Assembly (NCBI RefSeq): GCF_000003815.2
Contig: NC_049988.1
Span: 3,166,419 to 3,230,418 of the forward strand
Direction of reading: 5' to 3'
Origin: Branchiostoma floridae
Lineage: Eukaryota > Chordata > Leptocardii > Amphioxiformes > Branchiostomatidae
Length of the DNA stretch: 64,000 nucleotides
Shown here: positions 50,467-62,988 of the stretch, piece by piece
Layout of the letters: every line of letters starts with the position of its first letter
Numbering within the stretch: the stretch's first letter is position 1
The notes under the pieces: model-generated
What the model was told of the DNA's origin: nothing
Database searches by the model: none
The model's input: the letters and a program-made list of their open reading frames with translations, nothing else
Program-made: the position numbers and the translations under genes

Positions 50467-53400
50467 ATGGCACAACAACAGAGAAATGAGACATTCATGC
50501 CGCCTGCTGTTCCCCGGCCCGGTAGCGCCCCCTTGCGGAGGCCCCCGTCTTACCAGGGAATACATCAGCCGTGGATGGCGGAGATACCCGGCCAGGTGCG
50601 CCCTCTATCGGCGGGGGCAAACGCTGACGAACGCTCTTGGTCGTGGTCACCAAGTCTTTTAGGTACGTTGGTTACTTCAAACAAAAAGGTTTACGAACAA
50701 GAGTTAAATATAAATATAACAACCTCATACCTCCATTGAATATTTAGAGCTTTTGTAAGTTTTATGCAAATGACTTGCACATTTACATGATTTATGCATG
50801 GTGATGTTCAACATTAACTAACGTACACATGTCACGAGTAGGAAATTCCCATCATTAATCATTACGCGGTTGTACCATTTCGCATATATTATGCAAATAA
50901 GTTCCTCATTAGCATATTTGGTATCTGCTTATGTTCCATCTATCAAAATTTACATGTTACATCTATTGAAGTCCAGATATTGAAAACAATGGAATCATGC
51001 AAATTCCACATTAATTATGCAAATTAAGTCCTTATTTGCATAACATGTATATTATTACGAACATCTTTGCCTAAGGTACCGGCATGCCTAAAGTGATGTC
51101 AACCCGTCATTCCTTTCTACAGTTATCCTCTTTAGTATGTTTTGAAAAAAATGTCCCTGCAGTTCCAAAAATTAATGTTAGGGGGCTCAAACTTGCCCCA
51201 CATTGGCATGACGCTTTAGGCTATCTACCACTAAAATGTCAAGACCATATCATGCCCGGGACAGGAGATACATTGATAGAACTAATTATGGAAATGTACT
51301 CATATTTTGCATAATTAGTATGTTATTTTGTACGACATTGTCTAAGGTACCCCCATACCAAAAATCATGAAAATTCGTTGTTCCCTTCTTGAGTTATCTG
51401 CTTCAGAATTTTTTTTCCAAAAATGCCCCTGCTGTCCTATAACTAGTCGTTAGGGGGCCAAAACTCCTGTCACTTATTTCTGAGCGCAAGAGCTATCCAA
51501 TACTCAAATTCGTGACCATAGTTTGTTTAGAGAACGAATTAGCAAAACCGGAAGTTGCGCTGCAGTACCAAGGAAAGCCGCTAGGGGGCCCACATCTAAT
51601 CATTTCCACCTTTCATCACACCCCACTGACATACCAAGTATGACAAAAATCCATCCAGCCGTTCTTGAGTTATCTTGTTAACAGACAGACAAACGCTAGT
51701 GAAAATATAACCAACATGACATTTCATGGAGGTAAATATAATATGTTTCATTCGGTATTACCGACAGAGGAGCCTGCCCTACCGCGGGTCGTATCGCTCG
51801 ACGGCTTAAGGTTATGTTGTTAAAAGCGAATCCAGCACTGCATAAAGCAATTGATAGAACACATTTCAGGCTGTGTCCCTGCAGTTCCAGAGAAATCTGA
51901 CAAGGGGGCCCAAATCATTTTTTTTTTAAATTTCCTTTCAATTAACAGGATCATCTGGATACAGTTCGGCAGCATCCCTGTCTGGCGAGTCTTCAAGTCC
52001 AAAGGGTGCTTCCGGTGACACCCGTGCTAAAGCGACACCTGCCGGTTACAATTCTACCTACAAGATCCGTGACTGCCCACAAATCGACCAATACAAGCGT
52101 CTCTTGGAGAAAATAGCAGACCGGCTGAACACCGACGAGGTTGACAGAATGAAGCGGCAGTGCAGCGTCCCGGCAGGCACGTCTGAGAGGATGAGGAACA
52201 ACCGTGACTTCATGCAATGGCTGATCAACACGGACAAGATCAATCAAGACAACCTGAGTAACCTGGGTATTCTCCTCTACTATGTGAATAGGCCTGATTT
52301 GGTGGAGAAAATCCGCAGGTAAGTTGTAAACGCCAGTAGCAAACTTGTGAGCAGAAAAAAAAAATCAGTACAGTACAAAAAATAGCCTGAGTACCATCCT
52401 CCAATAATATACTTTTTAGCAAGCGAAAGTATTGAGCCAGCGGTCACTACGGATGATGGTAAAAAACTGATTTATCAAAAAGAATTAGAAATAAAAAATG
52501 TTTCCGGGGAATTTTTTTGGTACAAATTTCGAAATATTTTCAAAGAATTTGAAATGCTTTTTCAACAGCCTCCACTCACAAGGCGTGGCCAAAAACTACA
52601 AATTGTACTTACGGAATTTTACATCTAGTATCTTCTTAGTTTTGTTAAGGTAGAAAGAGTCGAAACTTAAGGTGTAAGTGTGTAAGTGATACAGCTTTAA
52701 GATTTCAAAATTACATTTTCCTTATTGATGAAGGTGAAAACGTCTTAACGAATATTTCTTTTGTTTCTGTGGAACTAGCTATGAAGAGGACCACGGCGTC
52801 CCCATTGACCGCAGGACCCCCACCATCCTGCAAAGTTCCTCGTCAGACCCAGAGGAACTGACAGACTGCCAGACATATGCCAACGACATGGCAGAGAGGC
52901 TGGATCAACTCCGAGAAAGGTACGTTGATGTTAATACCTTTCACATTTTCTCTGTTCCACCTTATAGAAGTAGACTCAGTATAATGACAAGCAAAAAAAC
53001 TATTCCGTTTACCTATAGGTCAATGCGCGCCGCCATGTTGATCTATGACGTCATGTGTCAGCCATCTTGGAATCATCCACTCACCCATCTCATCTGATCG
53101 TAGAGAAAGAATTGGTCCAACCAATTTAACACATCATGACATCATTACTCTATCAATCATCATTTAATCAATCATGGATTTGCCAACTGTCAAACTATCT
53201 GTCCTCACATTATTCTATGTCATTGTTCTCATTATTCATATTTCTAAAAAATGACCAGTTGAACCTCAAAATCATATAGCAAAACCATTTATTGGATTAT
53301 TTCATACAGGATTGAGCGACGAAGACAGGAGGGGCCAAAGGAGAAACAACGCGCGGCTATTATCATCGTCACAGTTGGTCTCGCGCTCTTGGTCCTGGTC

Positions 53401-53676
53401 TGGCCACTGTTTTGGCTTGACGACCTGCCAGGCTTCCGTGGAAAGGTGATCAACATGGTTGCCATGAGCCACGCTACGGTCGACTTCATCAACAAGTTTG
53501 GCCCATCAATCACCGTCCTAGGAGAGACCATCTTTGGTCTCGCACTGATGTTCACCGTCTGCTGGCTCCGCCAGGAGGCGACGTCCCGACAGCTCCGGGA
53601 AGACTTCCTGTCCGACCTCGAACTCTTGATGCAGCCCGCAAAGAGGAGGGTGAAGAAAAGAGTGGCCCAAGTGTGA
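50467..53676 (+). CDS. death-effector-like domain protein with two C-terminal membrane helices (4 exons, 357 aa)
   Basis: Exons 50467-50662, 51949-52318, 52779-52919 and 53310-53676 join in phase to 1,074 nt; the ATG has an in-frame TAG six bases upstream. Residues 1-100 are proline/serine-rich. Residues ~110-188 look like a death effector domain: YKRLLEKIADRL, DEVDRMKRQC, RDFMQWL, INQDNLSNLGILLYYV and PDLVEKI match the six-helix DED pattern. Residues ~189-250 are hydrophilic with a likely coiled stretch. Helix ~251-272 (AAIIIVTVGLALLVLVW) and helix ~302-322 (SITVLGETIFGLALMF) follow, then a basic tail. DEDs are protein-interaction modules of apoptotic and immune signalling; tethering to a membrane is inference. 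I do not recognise a named orthologue. Confidence 0.85.
50728..51734. repeat. dispersed repeat with TACCTCCATGAA-type ends and octamer pairs, copy 2
   Basis: Second copy of the 23923-25010 family in the same orientation, about 1 kb, inside intron 1 of the DED gene. It keeps the ATGCAAAT/ATTTGCAT pairs (for example near 51017) and the AACCGGAAGTTGCGCTGCAG module (~51545). Confidence 0.75.
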
Positions 53677-55780
53677 AATTCTCCGTTGATTGATACCGTT
53701 GTCAACGGTCATTTCAGTCAACGATTGGCTTGTCATTGAAGATGAACAGAGTACTGTAAAATTGACATAATGTACACAATATCGTGTGATGTGTGGCCGG
53801 TAAGAAAAATGAACATTTTTAGACACATATTAAGCAAATCAGTCCACCATTTCCATACTAGTACGTCATTGAGGAGCCAATCTGAGGACCACTTGTGAAA
53901 CTATTATAATTGTGAAATATATGATTTCCAGTTTAGTTATACCGTCGCCAACAATAATTTTCTAGATAATCGTGCTAAGCACATCCTGATATTGTTTAAT
54001 TGAATGATTATTTTTATAGTCTAATTCACATTTAAGTATTTGATTCATGTACTTTGGTCCCATAGAAAATTTTTATCATTCACGCAAATTGGGTCATCAC
54101 ATTTAATGATGTCCTATAAGGATTTCTATTTTTCTTATAGATAGTTGCATGGTAAAATTACGATACTTGTGTATATTGATACAGGTTCTAGTTGCAGTCA
54201 TGATACAAAGTAATTCTAAAAGTGTCAGGATGCTGGCTTCAATATGATATTTCAATTCCACACAGTGATTACAGGAGAGACACGAGTGCACATGAAGAAC
54301 CTCTTTATTGGCTTTGATATTTGCTACACAAAATTCAATCAGAGTCCATTCATTATCGTAGTTCAATGACAGAAACGACAGAAGTACAATGTTGGAAATC
54401 TATAGATTAAAACATTACACAAGCTATAAAAATCTTATTTTTCTTGTTCTTTATCTTATGGAGAGAAAGAGCTTTTATGGTATAAAGGAATTTAAAAAGA
54501 AATTCTGCAAAACCTTATTCATATTATGTTTTGCACAGAGAGTTTCATTCTTGTCTTATTTTTAAATGAAAACTTATTTTTTTTGCATAATGCTCACTGA
54601 CAAGAATATTCTAAAAAAAAAAGTAAAAATTTAATCTTCATTCTTTACAGAATATTCTCTTTTTGTACGGTCAATTGAAGTTTTTTGCAGAATCTACTCT
54701 ATTTTTCCTACCATGCATCAGTTTTTTCCTCAAAATTTGATTACACAAGAACAACCTTTTCAGATCTTCTTGTTATCTTTATGTAGAAAGTCTGGGAAAT
54801 GTGGTTCTTGCTTTCATTAATTACAGTTACAAAAATGTAATAATTTGTTTCATCAGTTTTTGACCAAATACTTGACCAATGAAATCAAGTGTTTCTAAAA
54901 CTTTAAAAGTTATAACTGGCATAAAATTCTTAAATTCCTAAGATTTACTTATAGAGAAAGTTTACAAAAGATTCTTGTTTTCTTGGTGATGTTTATGAAG
55001 TCACAAAGAGACGTGTCTTTGTTACTTGACTAAAATAAGAATAATAAGACAATAATAAGAATAACAAGAAAAAGAGGGGATTCTTAAACAAGCTATGGCT
55101 AGCAAAACCGTCTTGAATTTTCTTGAGTTCCTCATCAAGAAAGTTTATATAAAGAAAAATACTAAATAAATTATATCTTCTCTTGTGTGATGTGCGTTAG
55201 ATCTTACTAAAAAGGCACAAATGTGGCTGGTTTCATGGAAACTCATCATAGCACCCTGTATAAAACGCAGCTAGTTGTTTTGTTTTTTCAAGTTACAAAA
55301 TGGTATCCAAGCTAGTGCCAAGCTGGAAGTATATGCAAATGCGTCAGCCATGTTGAGAATTTCCAAAGAACTACCTTTGAGAACTAAGAATACTATTTTA
55401 AAGTAGGGAAAATTATAGAAATGTTGAATTGTAAAGGGAAGGCCGTGGGAGATATGGGGAATATACAACCATTCTTTCCTAGCCCTTGTTTGTTGTGTTA
55501 GGCTCAGAAACCCAAAGAGGACGCCGCCATCTCAAATTTGAAAAATCATTCAACAAGAACAATGCATCAATTAAAATCTAAATGACGACCACAACGTCAA
55601 AGCACTAATGGTTTCAAAATTCGTTATTCATGCGTAGTATCAGGAAAAGGAATGTTGATAAGCAAGCAAAACCAGCAAATTGGTGGATACTTGCAATTTT
55701 GGCAAAGAATGGGTAATTGACAAAACATAACTTTGATTTCTTTGTATTCTTGATACAAAACATCAATCTAAGTTTCAAAA
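53677..55780. other. AT-rich intergenic DNA, no gene seen
   Basis: I find no coding signal. The stretch is dense in AAGAA/TTCTT words and may contain very old copies of the ~80-bp repeat to its right. Confidence 0.5.
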
Positions 55781-55789
55781 AATGTTTCT

Positions 55790-56410
55790 ACGAACTAGGT
55801 CTAAGAATCTTAGTCTTGATGCCGAAACGGTCTTCATATTGAAAAAAATCAAGTGCCTTTTAATTTGAGTACTAGAATATCATCACAGGTTTGAGAAATT
55901 CAGTCTTGAGGACACAATGGTATTCCTAGTACAATAAACTCTAAATCATTGTACAAGAACATCATTTTCATACAAGAAATGCAGTCTTGAGGATAGAAAT
56001 ATATTTATGGCAAAATAACCTTAATCTTGGTGCAAGAAAGTCATTTTAGGTGTCAAAAAATCAATCTTGGTAACAGAAAGATATTCGTGGTACAATAACC
56101 TCACTCCTATTTGAAGAAACTCATTCCAGGTTTCAAAAATTCAATCTTAATAACAGAAATGTTTTCTTGGTACAGGAATCTCAATCTAGGTAGAAGAAAC
56201 ACACTCTAGATATTAGAAATTTAGTGTTGGGGGTTGAAAGATATTCATGGTACAAGAACCCCAATCTTAGTACAAGAATCTCATTGTGGTGGTAATGAAT
56301 TTACTCTTGAGGACATAAATATTTTCCTGGTACTAAACCACAATCTAAGTACAATAATCTCATTCTAGGTGTAAGAAAATTAGTATTGGGAACATAAAGG
56401 TATTCATGAT
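55790..56410. repeat. degenerate ~80-bp minisatellite, about seven units
   Basis: Each unit reads roughly TACAAGAATCTCATT, then (T)CAATCTTGG, CAGAAA, ATATTC(A/G)TGGTACAA. Units are heavily diverged. No ORFs of interest. Confidence 0.65.
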
Positions 56411-56593
56411 CTTCCTAAGCATCCCTATTAAACTAAGGCTTAAACGTGATAAAAATAGTGCAATCTATTACTGAATTGCTTCAGTTTTCAGTTATATTCT
56501 CTGCCAATAAGGTTTAATAACATCGAGAAAACAACTTGCTATTTGGCCCGTCGGCTTTACTCCAGGTCCTAAGTTGGTATTATTAGTGGTTTG

Positions 56594-56674
56594 TTAAGTT
56601 GTATCACCTTTTGACGCAGAATTATCGTGCAGTATTCGTGAGAGTTCATCCATTAACCACTGGACTCCTGCGGC
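56594..56674 (-). CDS. candidate terminal exon of an unidentified gene
   Basis: After a good acceptor (TTTCTTTCAG) is an open frame of 26 codons to a TAA, reading AAGVQWLMDELSRILHDNSA and onward. It looks protein-like (amphipathic helix) but I cannot find the preceding exon. It could be the 3' end of a gene running leftward from 57 kb or beyond, possibly the SRCR gene, or chance. Confidence 0.25.
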   Translation of the reverse strand, partial: AAGVQWLMDELSRILHDNSASKGDTT

Positions 56675-57138
56675 CTGAAAGAAATGAATGAAGTTAGCAT
56701 ATTGAAGAAAATAACGACAGGTTTAGAGTTTTATGTCCTTGTAAGGACATGATAATCATGAAGTTTAAACGGGAACCTGGACTATATATTCTATAGAACA
56801 TAGTACAACGTAAAAGAGCGCGCCGGTTCCGGGTCCGCTCAGTTGTGCTCTGGACGCCGTGACAGACGGACGCACGGCAAATGCGCTCCCGCAAATCCGT
56901 TGTCACTCTCTTGCATTGCGATATATTGCATATCCTACACTTCGGGGGAGTGTTTTAGGATGTAATCATTATGATCAGTACTAAATAAAGGGAGTCATTT
57001 TCCCATTTCATACGACTAACGTGCCGTATCCTATCCTGGTACTACGTACCTAGTACATTTACGACGCAAATTACGTCGTCGAACGTGATGGGTTATTATA
57101 CCTGCAAAAGTACGACCCATAAGTTTGTGACAAAGATC

Positions 57139-57739
57139 AGATGGACACTTTCCCCGGCATTGCATTGTTTCAACTGATATGCAAGGAGGTAACCTTACAA
57201 TGCTCAGCGAACTACAGTCACTGCCTGAGACCACACTCCACAGACGCGAAATTCAACGCATCGGTAAGTTTCTCTGCTTGTTTAGTAAGCATGCTTATGA
57301 ACAAAAGTGTCTGACATAAGTTGTGAATATCTACAAGTAAGTTCCCGGGCGAATGATATAGGTGTAACTAAACTTTGAAAACTCTGAGGTGTTGGAGAGT
57401 GTCTGAATCAGTGTGGTGTTGCACTTTTGGGGTGAAGGTGCAAGGGTCACAGTGCACGTCCCTGAACAGCTGACGGCGACTTCGAAGGGCGACAATATTT
57501 TTGGGTGCTGGAAGATAAGACTACTGCATTTCAGTTGTCAGTGTCAGCAAGATGTCAAAGGAAATCAGCATCGTCATAACTAACCTGTTTCACTCAAATT
57601 TCACAGCATTCTCAGTCTTTCTGTCGAACTCAGTACTCAGTAAACAAGGACGGGGTATTTCAACGCAAGGCACCGTGCGACAGTCACTGCAGCTGACCAT
57701 TGGAATCGCATCCGCCATCACGGCATCAGTGATTGAGGT
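57139..57739 (+). other. two weak exon candidates
   Basis: 57139-57261 is open from an ATG (MDTFPGIALFQLICKEV...) to a GTAAGT donor, and 57552-57739 is open from an ATG (MSKEISIVITNLFHSNF...) to a GTAATA donor. The second stretch is also open on the opposite strand. Family not recognised; either may be chance. Confidence 0.15.
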
Positions 57740-60700
57740 AATAATTAATTAGTTAATACTAACGTTAATAGTAAATTTTTGCTAAAGTGTAATTCATGAC
57801 TCTATCAAGACTATAGCAAGCAAAGTGTAATGCGGCTGCAGTTTGTTCTTTGTAAACAGTTGACTTCATGACTGACAGCGCAGCCGGACTGAAGGCCCGG
57901 TTATAACGTTACGCACGTACGTGGCTTTGCATGTTCAACATCATCAGTCATTTGCTTCAGACTTATTACGATCTTGATCTTGATGTGTAAGGATGGGCAT
58001 CTTTACAAGACTTCTTGTGTCTTTTTAAATAAGAAGTTGCATGTGGCAAACCGAGTGCACATATCAGACATAGGCAACCAAACTTCTGAAATCTTTGTGA
58101 TAATCTGAGATTTTCACATAACGCTTTATCCCATCATGTTACATACATTTCTAACATGGACAAGATGAACGTTACATTTATAAGTTTCTAAACGGCTTCA
58201 GCATGGATTCACCAGTAAATAGGTTGGTGAGCTGGGAACATTCATGGAAAATATGTCCGGGTGTCATGCACAGGCGGCTCACCACAAAATATCCACCAAT
58301 CTCCAGCTGTGTAATATAATAATGTACTAGAACCTGACAATACTACATACTTTTATGGGGATACAACCCAAATATACAAATTTGAAAATTATGCTGATGT
58401 TTGAAAATTGTTCCAAATATAGAGATATTTGTGTAGTATATGTTTAAACATGTTCAAACTTTCATGTACAGTTGTTTGAATGATTTAGAAATATGGTGAC
58501 TGAAATATGGATTCATCTGAAATATTTCAAAATTATCACAAATATCATGTAAAAACCCTCTCTGTGAGTTGGAATTGACTCTTAGTTTTAAAAAAGACAA
58601 ATGCTAGAAAAATGCCAATATTAAAAAAAAAAGGAATTATGTGCAACAGTGCAGATAAAACTCACTTATTTGAACACATATGGCCACAATGAGTAACTGT
58701 AGCTACTGTAAGTGCAAAGACACTTCACAAGTTCATGTAACACTCTGGATACACATGATGACAGAAGTTAAAACTTCTAGCAGATGGTTAAATTCATAAC
58801 AAATTTACACTAAAACCACCTAGTTATCATGTTGTCATATACATACTATACTGCAATACTTGTCAAGTAGAGTTAAAAAGAATCTAAGCCAACTTTGCTG
58901 TCAGGACAGTTCTCATACCTGTATACTGAGTGGACATGTTGAGAGACATGACCATCTAGATATGCTATCTCTTCATGTATAGTAACTGTTTTGTAGAGTT
59001 TTTTAAAACTTTCAAGGCTATATGTATCATCATAAGAATTTACCATAAATTTGGCTATAAACTCACACCCTGCATAACTGGATAATGAAAACTGCAGGTA
59101 TGGGCAGTGAGTGGACCTAATGTCCAAAACTACCCATACAGGGACTTGAATAAACGAGGACTAAATACACATTTGTGATGATTTTTGCCTTTACATTGTT
59201 TCTACTGGTGCAATAGTTATTTTTTTATCCCATATCCTCACACTGTTGTTGATACCACTCCTTCAGTGTATCATTGTTGTAGGTTGCATAGAGTGGGGCA
59301 CATACTAGTAGTCCTACTGTCAAAAGCATTTTACTCAATACAAATCACCAATTTCACTGTAAATTTCTTTCTCCATACAGAACACAAATGCCATGTCTTG
59401 ATGACAGACAATTGCTGACAACTCTACCAAAACATCCTGAGGGACAAGAAAGGTTACTTATCAATCAAGTTGCTTACATGTATATAGAACCTCCACACTT
59501 TGCATAACACACCTTTACTATATCTAGTTATAGACAGTGACAAACAAATAAAATATTGATTATCAAGGACAACAATTAGATATGTTGATGCCTGTAGTAT
59601 CTGTATGCTGGCATGTCCTCTCCTGTTCTTCCAGTCCTTACAAGCTGAACATAATTAAAATGAGTCATGTTAGGGCTTTTACGTGCAGTGTATTATATTT
59701 AGCTAAGTATTGTAACAATCATAGTGTCAACAAAGTGGTTTAGGGTAAATTTTTTTGGCACATTATGTAATGTACTGAAAGTAAAACAAGTTCATTGTCA
59801 ATTGGCTATTATGGCTATGTTGTATTTTGATGTGGAAATGTGATTTTTGTCAAAAGTTAGCAACTTGAAATGTCAAAGTTTTAGAGAATACTTCCCTTTG
59901 TAATATATCCAATAAAGATATAAAAGTTAGAGGCATTGATTTGAATATTGTCATTTGTGTGTACGAAGTAATAACCCGTTTACTGGTAAAAGTCCCCTCA
60001 AAGCCTTATTAGTTTGTCAAAAATTGTAACTGTTCATAAAGACAGTTACATAATCACTCATATATCTGACATAACGTTGTTTCGCCTCTGATTTTCTCTT
60101 AGGCCCGCGACTTCCTGCTACGTTATTGTGTCCATTGTGGTGTCATATTTTGCTACAATTGTACGGCATAACAGGGGATTACGTTACCGACCTCTGTTGT
60201 TGTATTCAAGAAAAATGTGGTAACATGTTAACGTTATATCGTGACGGCAAAATACGTTGTGTTAGTCGACATCAGCATATGGTACGTTGTAATGAGACTA
60301 TATGTTATGAGTTCAATATATAATGACTGGGATTTGTCCTACCTTTCTTGTTGACTCCTTGATGTAACGTTACCGATATCAGCGCTCCGTGTGAATTTGT
60401 TTTGTAGCATAACAAATTCAAATACCGTTCACCCCCCTCCCCTATACTCTACTTGCGAAATCACAATTTTCTTCTGTTTGCTTGGGTTTAGCAAGAAACA
60501 TCAGATGATCAGGGTACACCATACACGCTGTCCTTGTTTCTTGTTGTGTCCGTGTCCCTTAGTTCTTCACTCTAGGTTTTGCCTGACATCGATGCCCGTC
60601 CCTTTCCTGACCTTGTCAGTGTTGAGTGAATTTTGTTCTAGTCACAAATGTAACGTTATATATTTGCGATATTATATCGGACGAAGAAAATCAACAGCAA

Positions 60701-61709
60701 CTTATATTTTCTAAACGAAGGGGCAAGTCTCTCGTTCAACAAGTCTGACATATTAATAATTCCAAGGATAAGATTGTGTTGTCGGCAACTAGCGATAGTT
60801 TGTTTTAAAATTGTCCTGTTATAAAGTTGTACCTACTTATGTGGGAGGTAGTACGGCTTGTACACAGGGAAATGTACAGTACGTACGGACTACAGATGAC
60901 TGAAGGGCTATAGTCAGATGTGGTGTTGTGTACTGCTACATTGGCTTTGTTGTCCGTACATAGAAAACATGGAGTACTGTAAGTATTACACAGACAACAG
61001 GGAAGTGACGCCGGGCCGACCGTCTTTACGTAAATTACCATGATTGTAGTAAGATTATTGTGGGGTACATCTATTCATTAGACTTTATTGTTACCATTTT
61101 TTAAACCTAAAACGCCTGGCAGGGCTGCGGCTTGTACCGCCGGAGCAGCTCGCTTGTACGTCCGCACGTCGTGGCGGTCAGTGTCGAAAAGAGTGGTTCG
61201 GCTCTGGCACCGTAGGTGACCCATACTTATAGTCAGTTCGAAACCGCTCGGAACGCGCCGAGCGTAACCGGCACCTTCGGTGCCGCCTTCTATAGAACAG
61301 TTTTACGTTTAAAGATTAATTTCAAGTGGTTCAGCAAAAGTCATCTTTTTCAAAGGTACATTTGCATAAAGCACCTAGAACGTCTTTTAGGAGGAAGTGG
61401 TGTTCCCTTAGACAGACATATTTCATTTATTTATTTTATTTATTTATTGTTATTTATAAATGTGAATACGACGACGGCGAAGCAATAATAGCATGAAAAA
61501 AAGTCAAATTCGGTAGAAAAAAGGGACCTTATGAGCGATGGCCATACCCCCCCCCCCCCTTATATGGGATGCACATGGACATCGTAATACACTATCCGTA
61601 TTTTTAATATCATAACGATACCATTTTACGTATACGATATCGTATCGAGTAAACTCCAGATAAGAGATGTTTAGGAAAGAGTAACGGCAGTAGCAATATT
61701 TCTACTTAC
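57740..61709. other. about 4 kb without a recognisable gene
   Basis: Mostly AT-rich. A short minus-strand frame after a TATGTTCAG acceptor near 59647 reads LVRTGRTGEDMPAYRYYRHQ before a stop, and 58873-59127 has an 84-codon minus-strand ORF, but neither resembles a known family. 61090-61300 is GC-rich without features I can name. Confidence 0.4.
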
Positions 61710-62740
61710 GATTGCAGACAACGCCAGCATCCTCATGATGTGCGCAGTCACGGGAGTCCCATCCCCAGAAGCGGCAGTCCTTCAGACGTTCCTCATTTCC
61801 CCTGCAGCGCACGTAGTCCATCCAGATCGGGCCTGTTCCCTGTCCAAATGCTGCTTCCCTTGGACTCCCACAGGCGCTACGGTACCCGAGCTGACGGCAC
61901 ACCACATGAGCGTCGGTTAGGTCCCAGCCATCATCACAAACCGTCCCCCATTGGCCGTCGTGGAAAACCTCTACCCTTCCCTCGTGGTCATCAGATCCGC
62001 CAACCAGCCGAATGTCTCCAGTCGATACTGTGGGTATTGGAATATGATGGTCGATTACATTCATAACAAAAGTTAATAACAAGACCTCATATCTCCTTAA
62101 AATATTCTGATTAATATGCAAAAAAACTGTATACATCGAAGGAACGACGGAGATGAATATCTTTGATGATGTGAAAGGAGGAGAAGAGGAAGAAGAAACG
62201 AAAACAGTGTATTTCACCCCTACAGTCTGGTGGAGTGAAATATAATAAAAGTAGTGTAGTGGGTACGCAAGTGTACTTTCCAATACGAATTAGAGTTATC
62301 TAATTGATAAAGAAGCTTTAGGTCATGATCTGTTGGATGCGAAACATCTTACTTGGCTTGCGAAGACATGTCTCCAAGACTGCAGATCTGTTCCTCTCGA
62401 TGTCCAATGTGCGTTTCAGGTCGTCAACAGTATTGGACAGTTGGGACATGTCATCCATTTTGCGTTTCAGGTCGTCAACAGTGTTGGACAGTCGGGACAT
62501 GTCACCTCTGTTGCGTTTCAAGTCGTCAACAGTGTCGGACAGTTGGGACATGTCATCTATGTCGCGTTTCAGGTCGTCAACAGTGTCAGACATGTTATCT
62601 ATGTTGCGTTTCATGTCGTCAACAGTTTCGGGCATGTCAACCTTGTTGCGTTTCAGGTCGTCAACAGTGTCAGACAGTTTGGACATGTCATCCATGTTGC
62701 GTTTCAAGGCGTCCACAGTACCAGACAGCTGGGATATTTC
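61710..62740 (-). CDS. SRCR-domain protein with repeat coiled coil (two exons of a larger gene)
   Basis: Exon 62740-62353 encodes about 129 residues built from a 17-residue repeat (such as MDDMSQLSNTVDDLKRK) with two 14-residue versions, predicted to be coiled coil. It joins in phase 1 to exon 62027-61710, which encodes one scavenger receptor cysteine-rich domain: STGDIRLVGGSD, EGRVEVFHDGQWGTVCDDGW, VVCRQLGY, WMDYVRCRG and CAHHEDAGVVC. The domain has the six cysteines of group A plus one extra (SACGS), yet it is in a single phase 1-1 exon as is usual for group B. The first exon (signal or membrane anchor) and the last exon were not found. By analogy with known coiled-coil SRCR receptors it may be a secreted or type II membrane pattern-recognition protein. 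Confidence 0.85.
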
Positions 62741-62988
62741 CTATGAACGATTTCGCAGTGCAACTATCATTAGGTACATCAAGGGGAGACGGGGGATCTT
62801 AGAATAGTGTGCAGGGTCAAAAATTAATTTAGTTCATATCTGGGCAGGAAGTCAACCAGGCAACGCCACGAGAGAGCCAAGATCAGACTTCTCAATCAAC
62901 GTGTCAAGATGTATATCAACTTCATATCTATTTTGTAAAAGTTTAGACATTAGTCTAACAAAGCCAATTTCTATTTTTGGTTTCATGA

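Noticed and set aside
62325-62807. Three long plus-strand ORFs (137-160 codons)
   Set aside because: Shadows of the minus-strand coiled-coil exon; its tandem repeat keeps other frames open.
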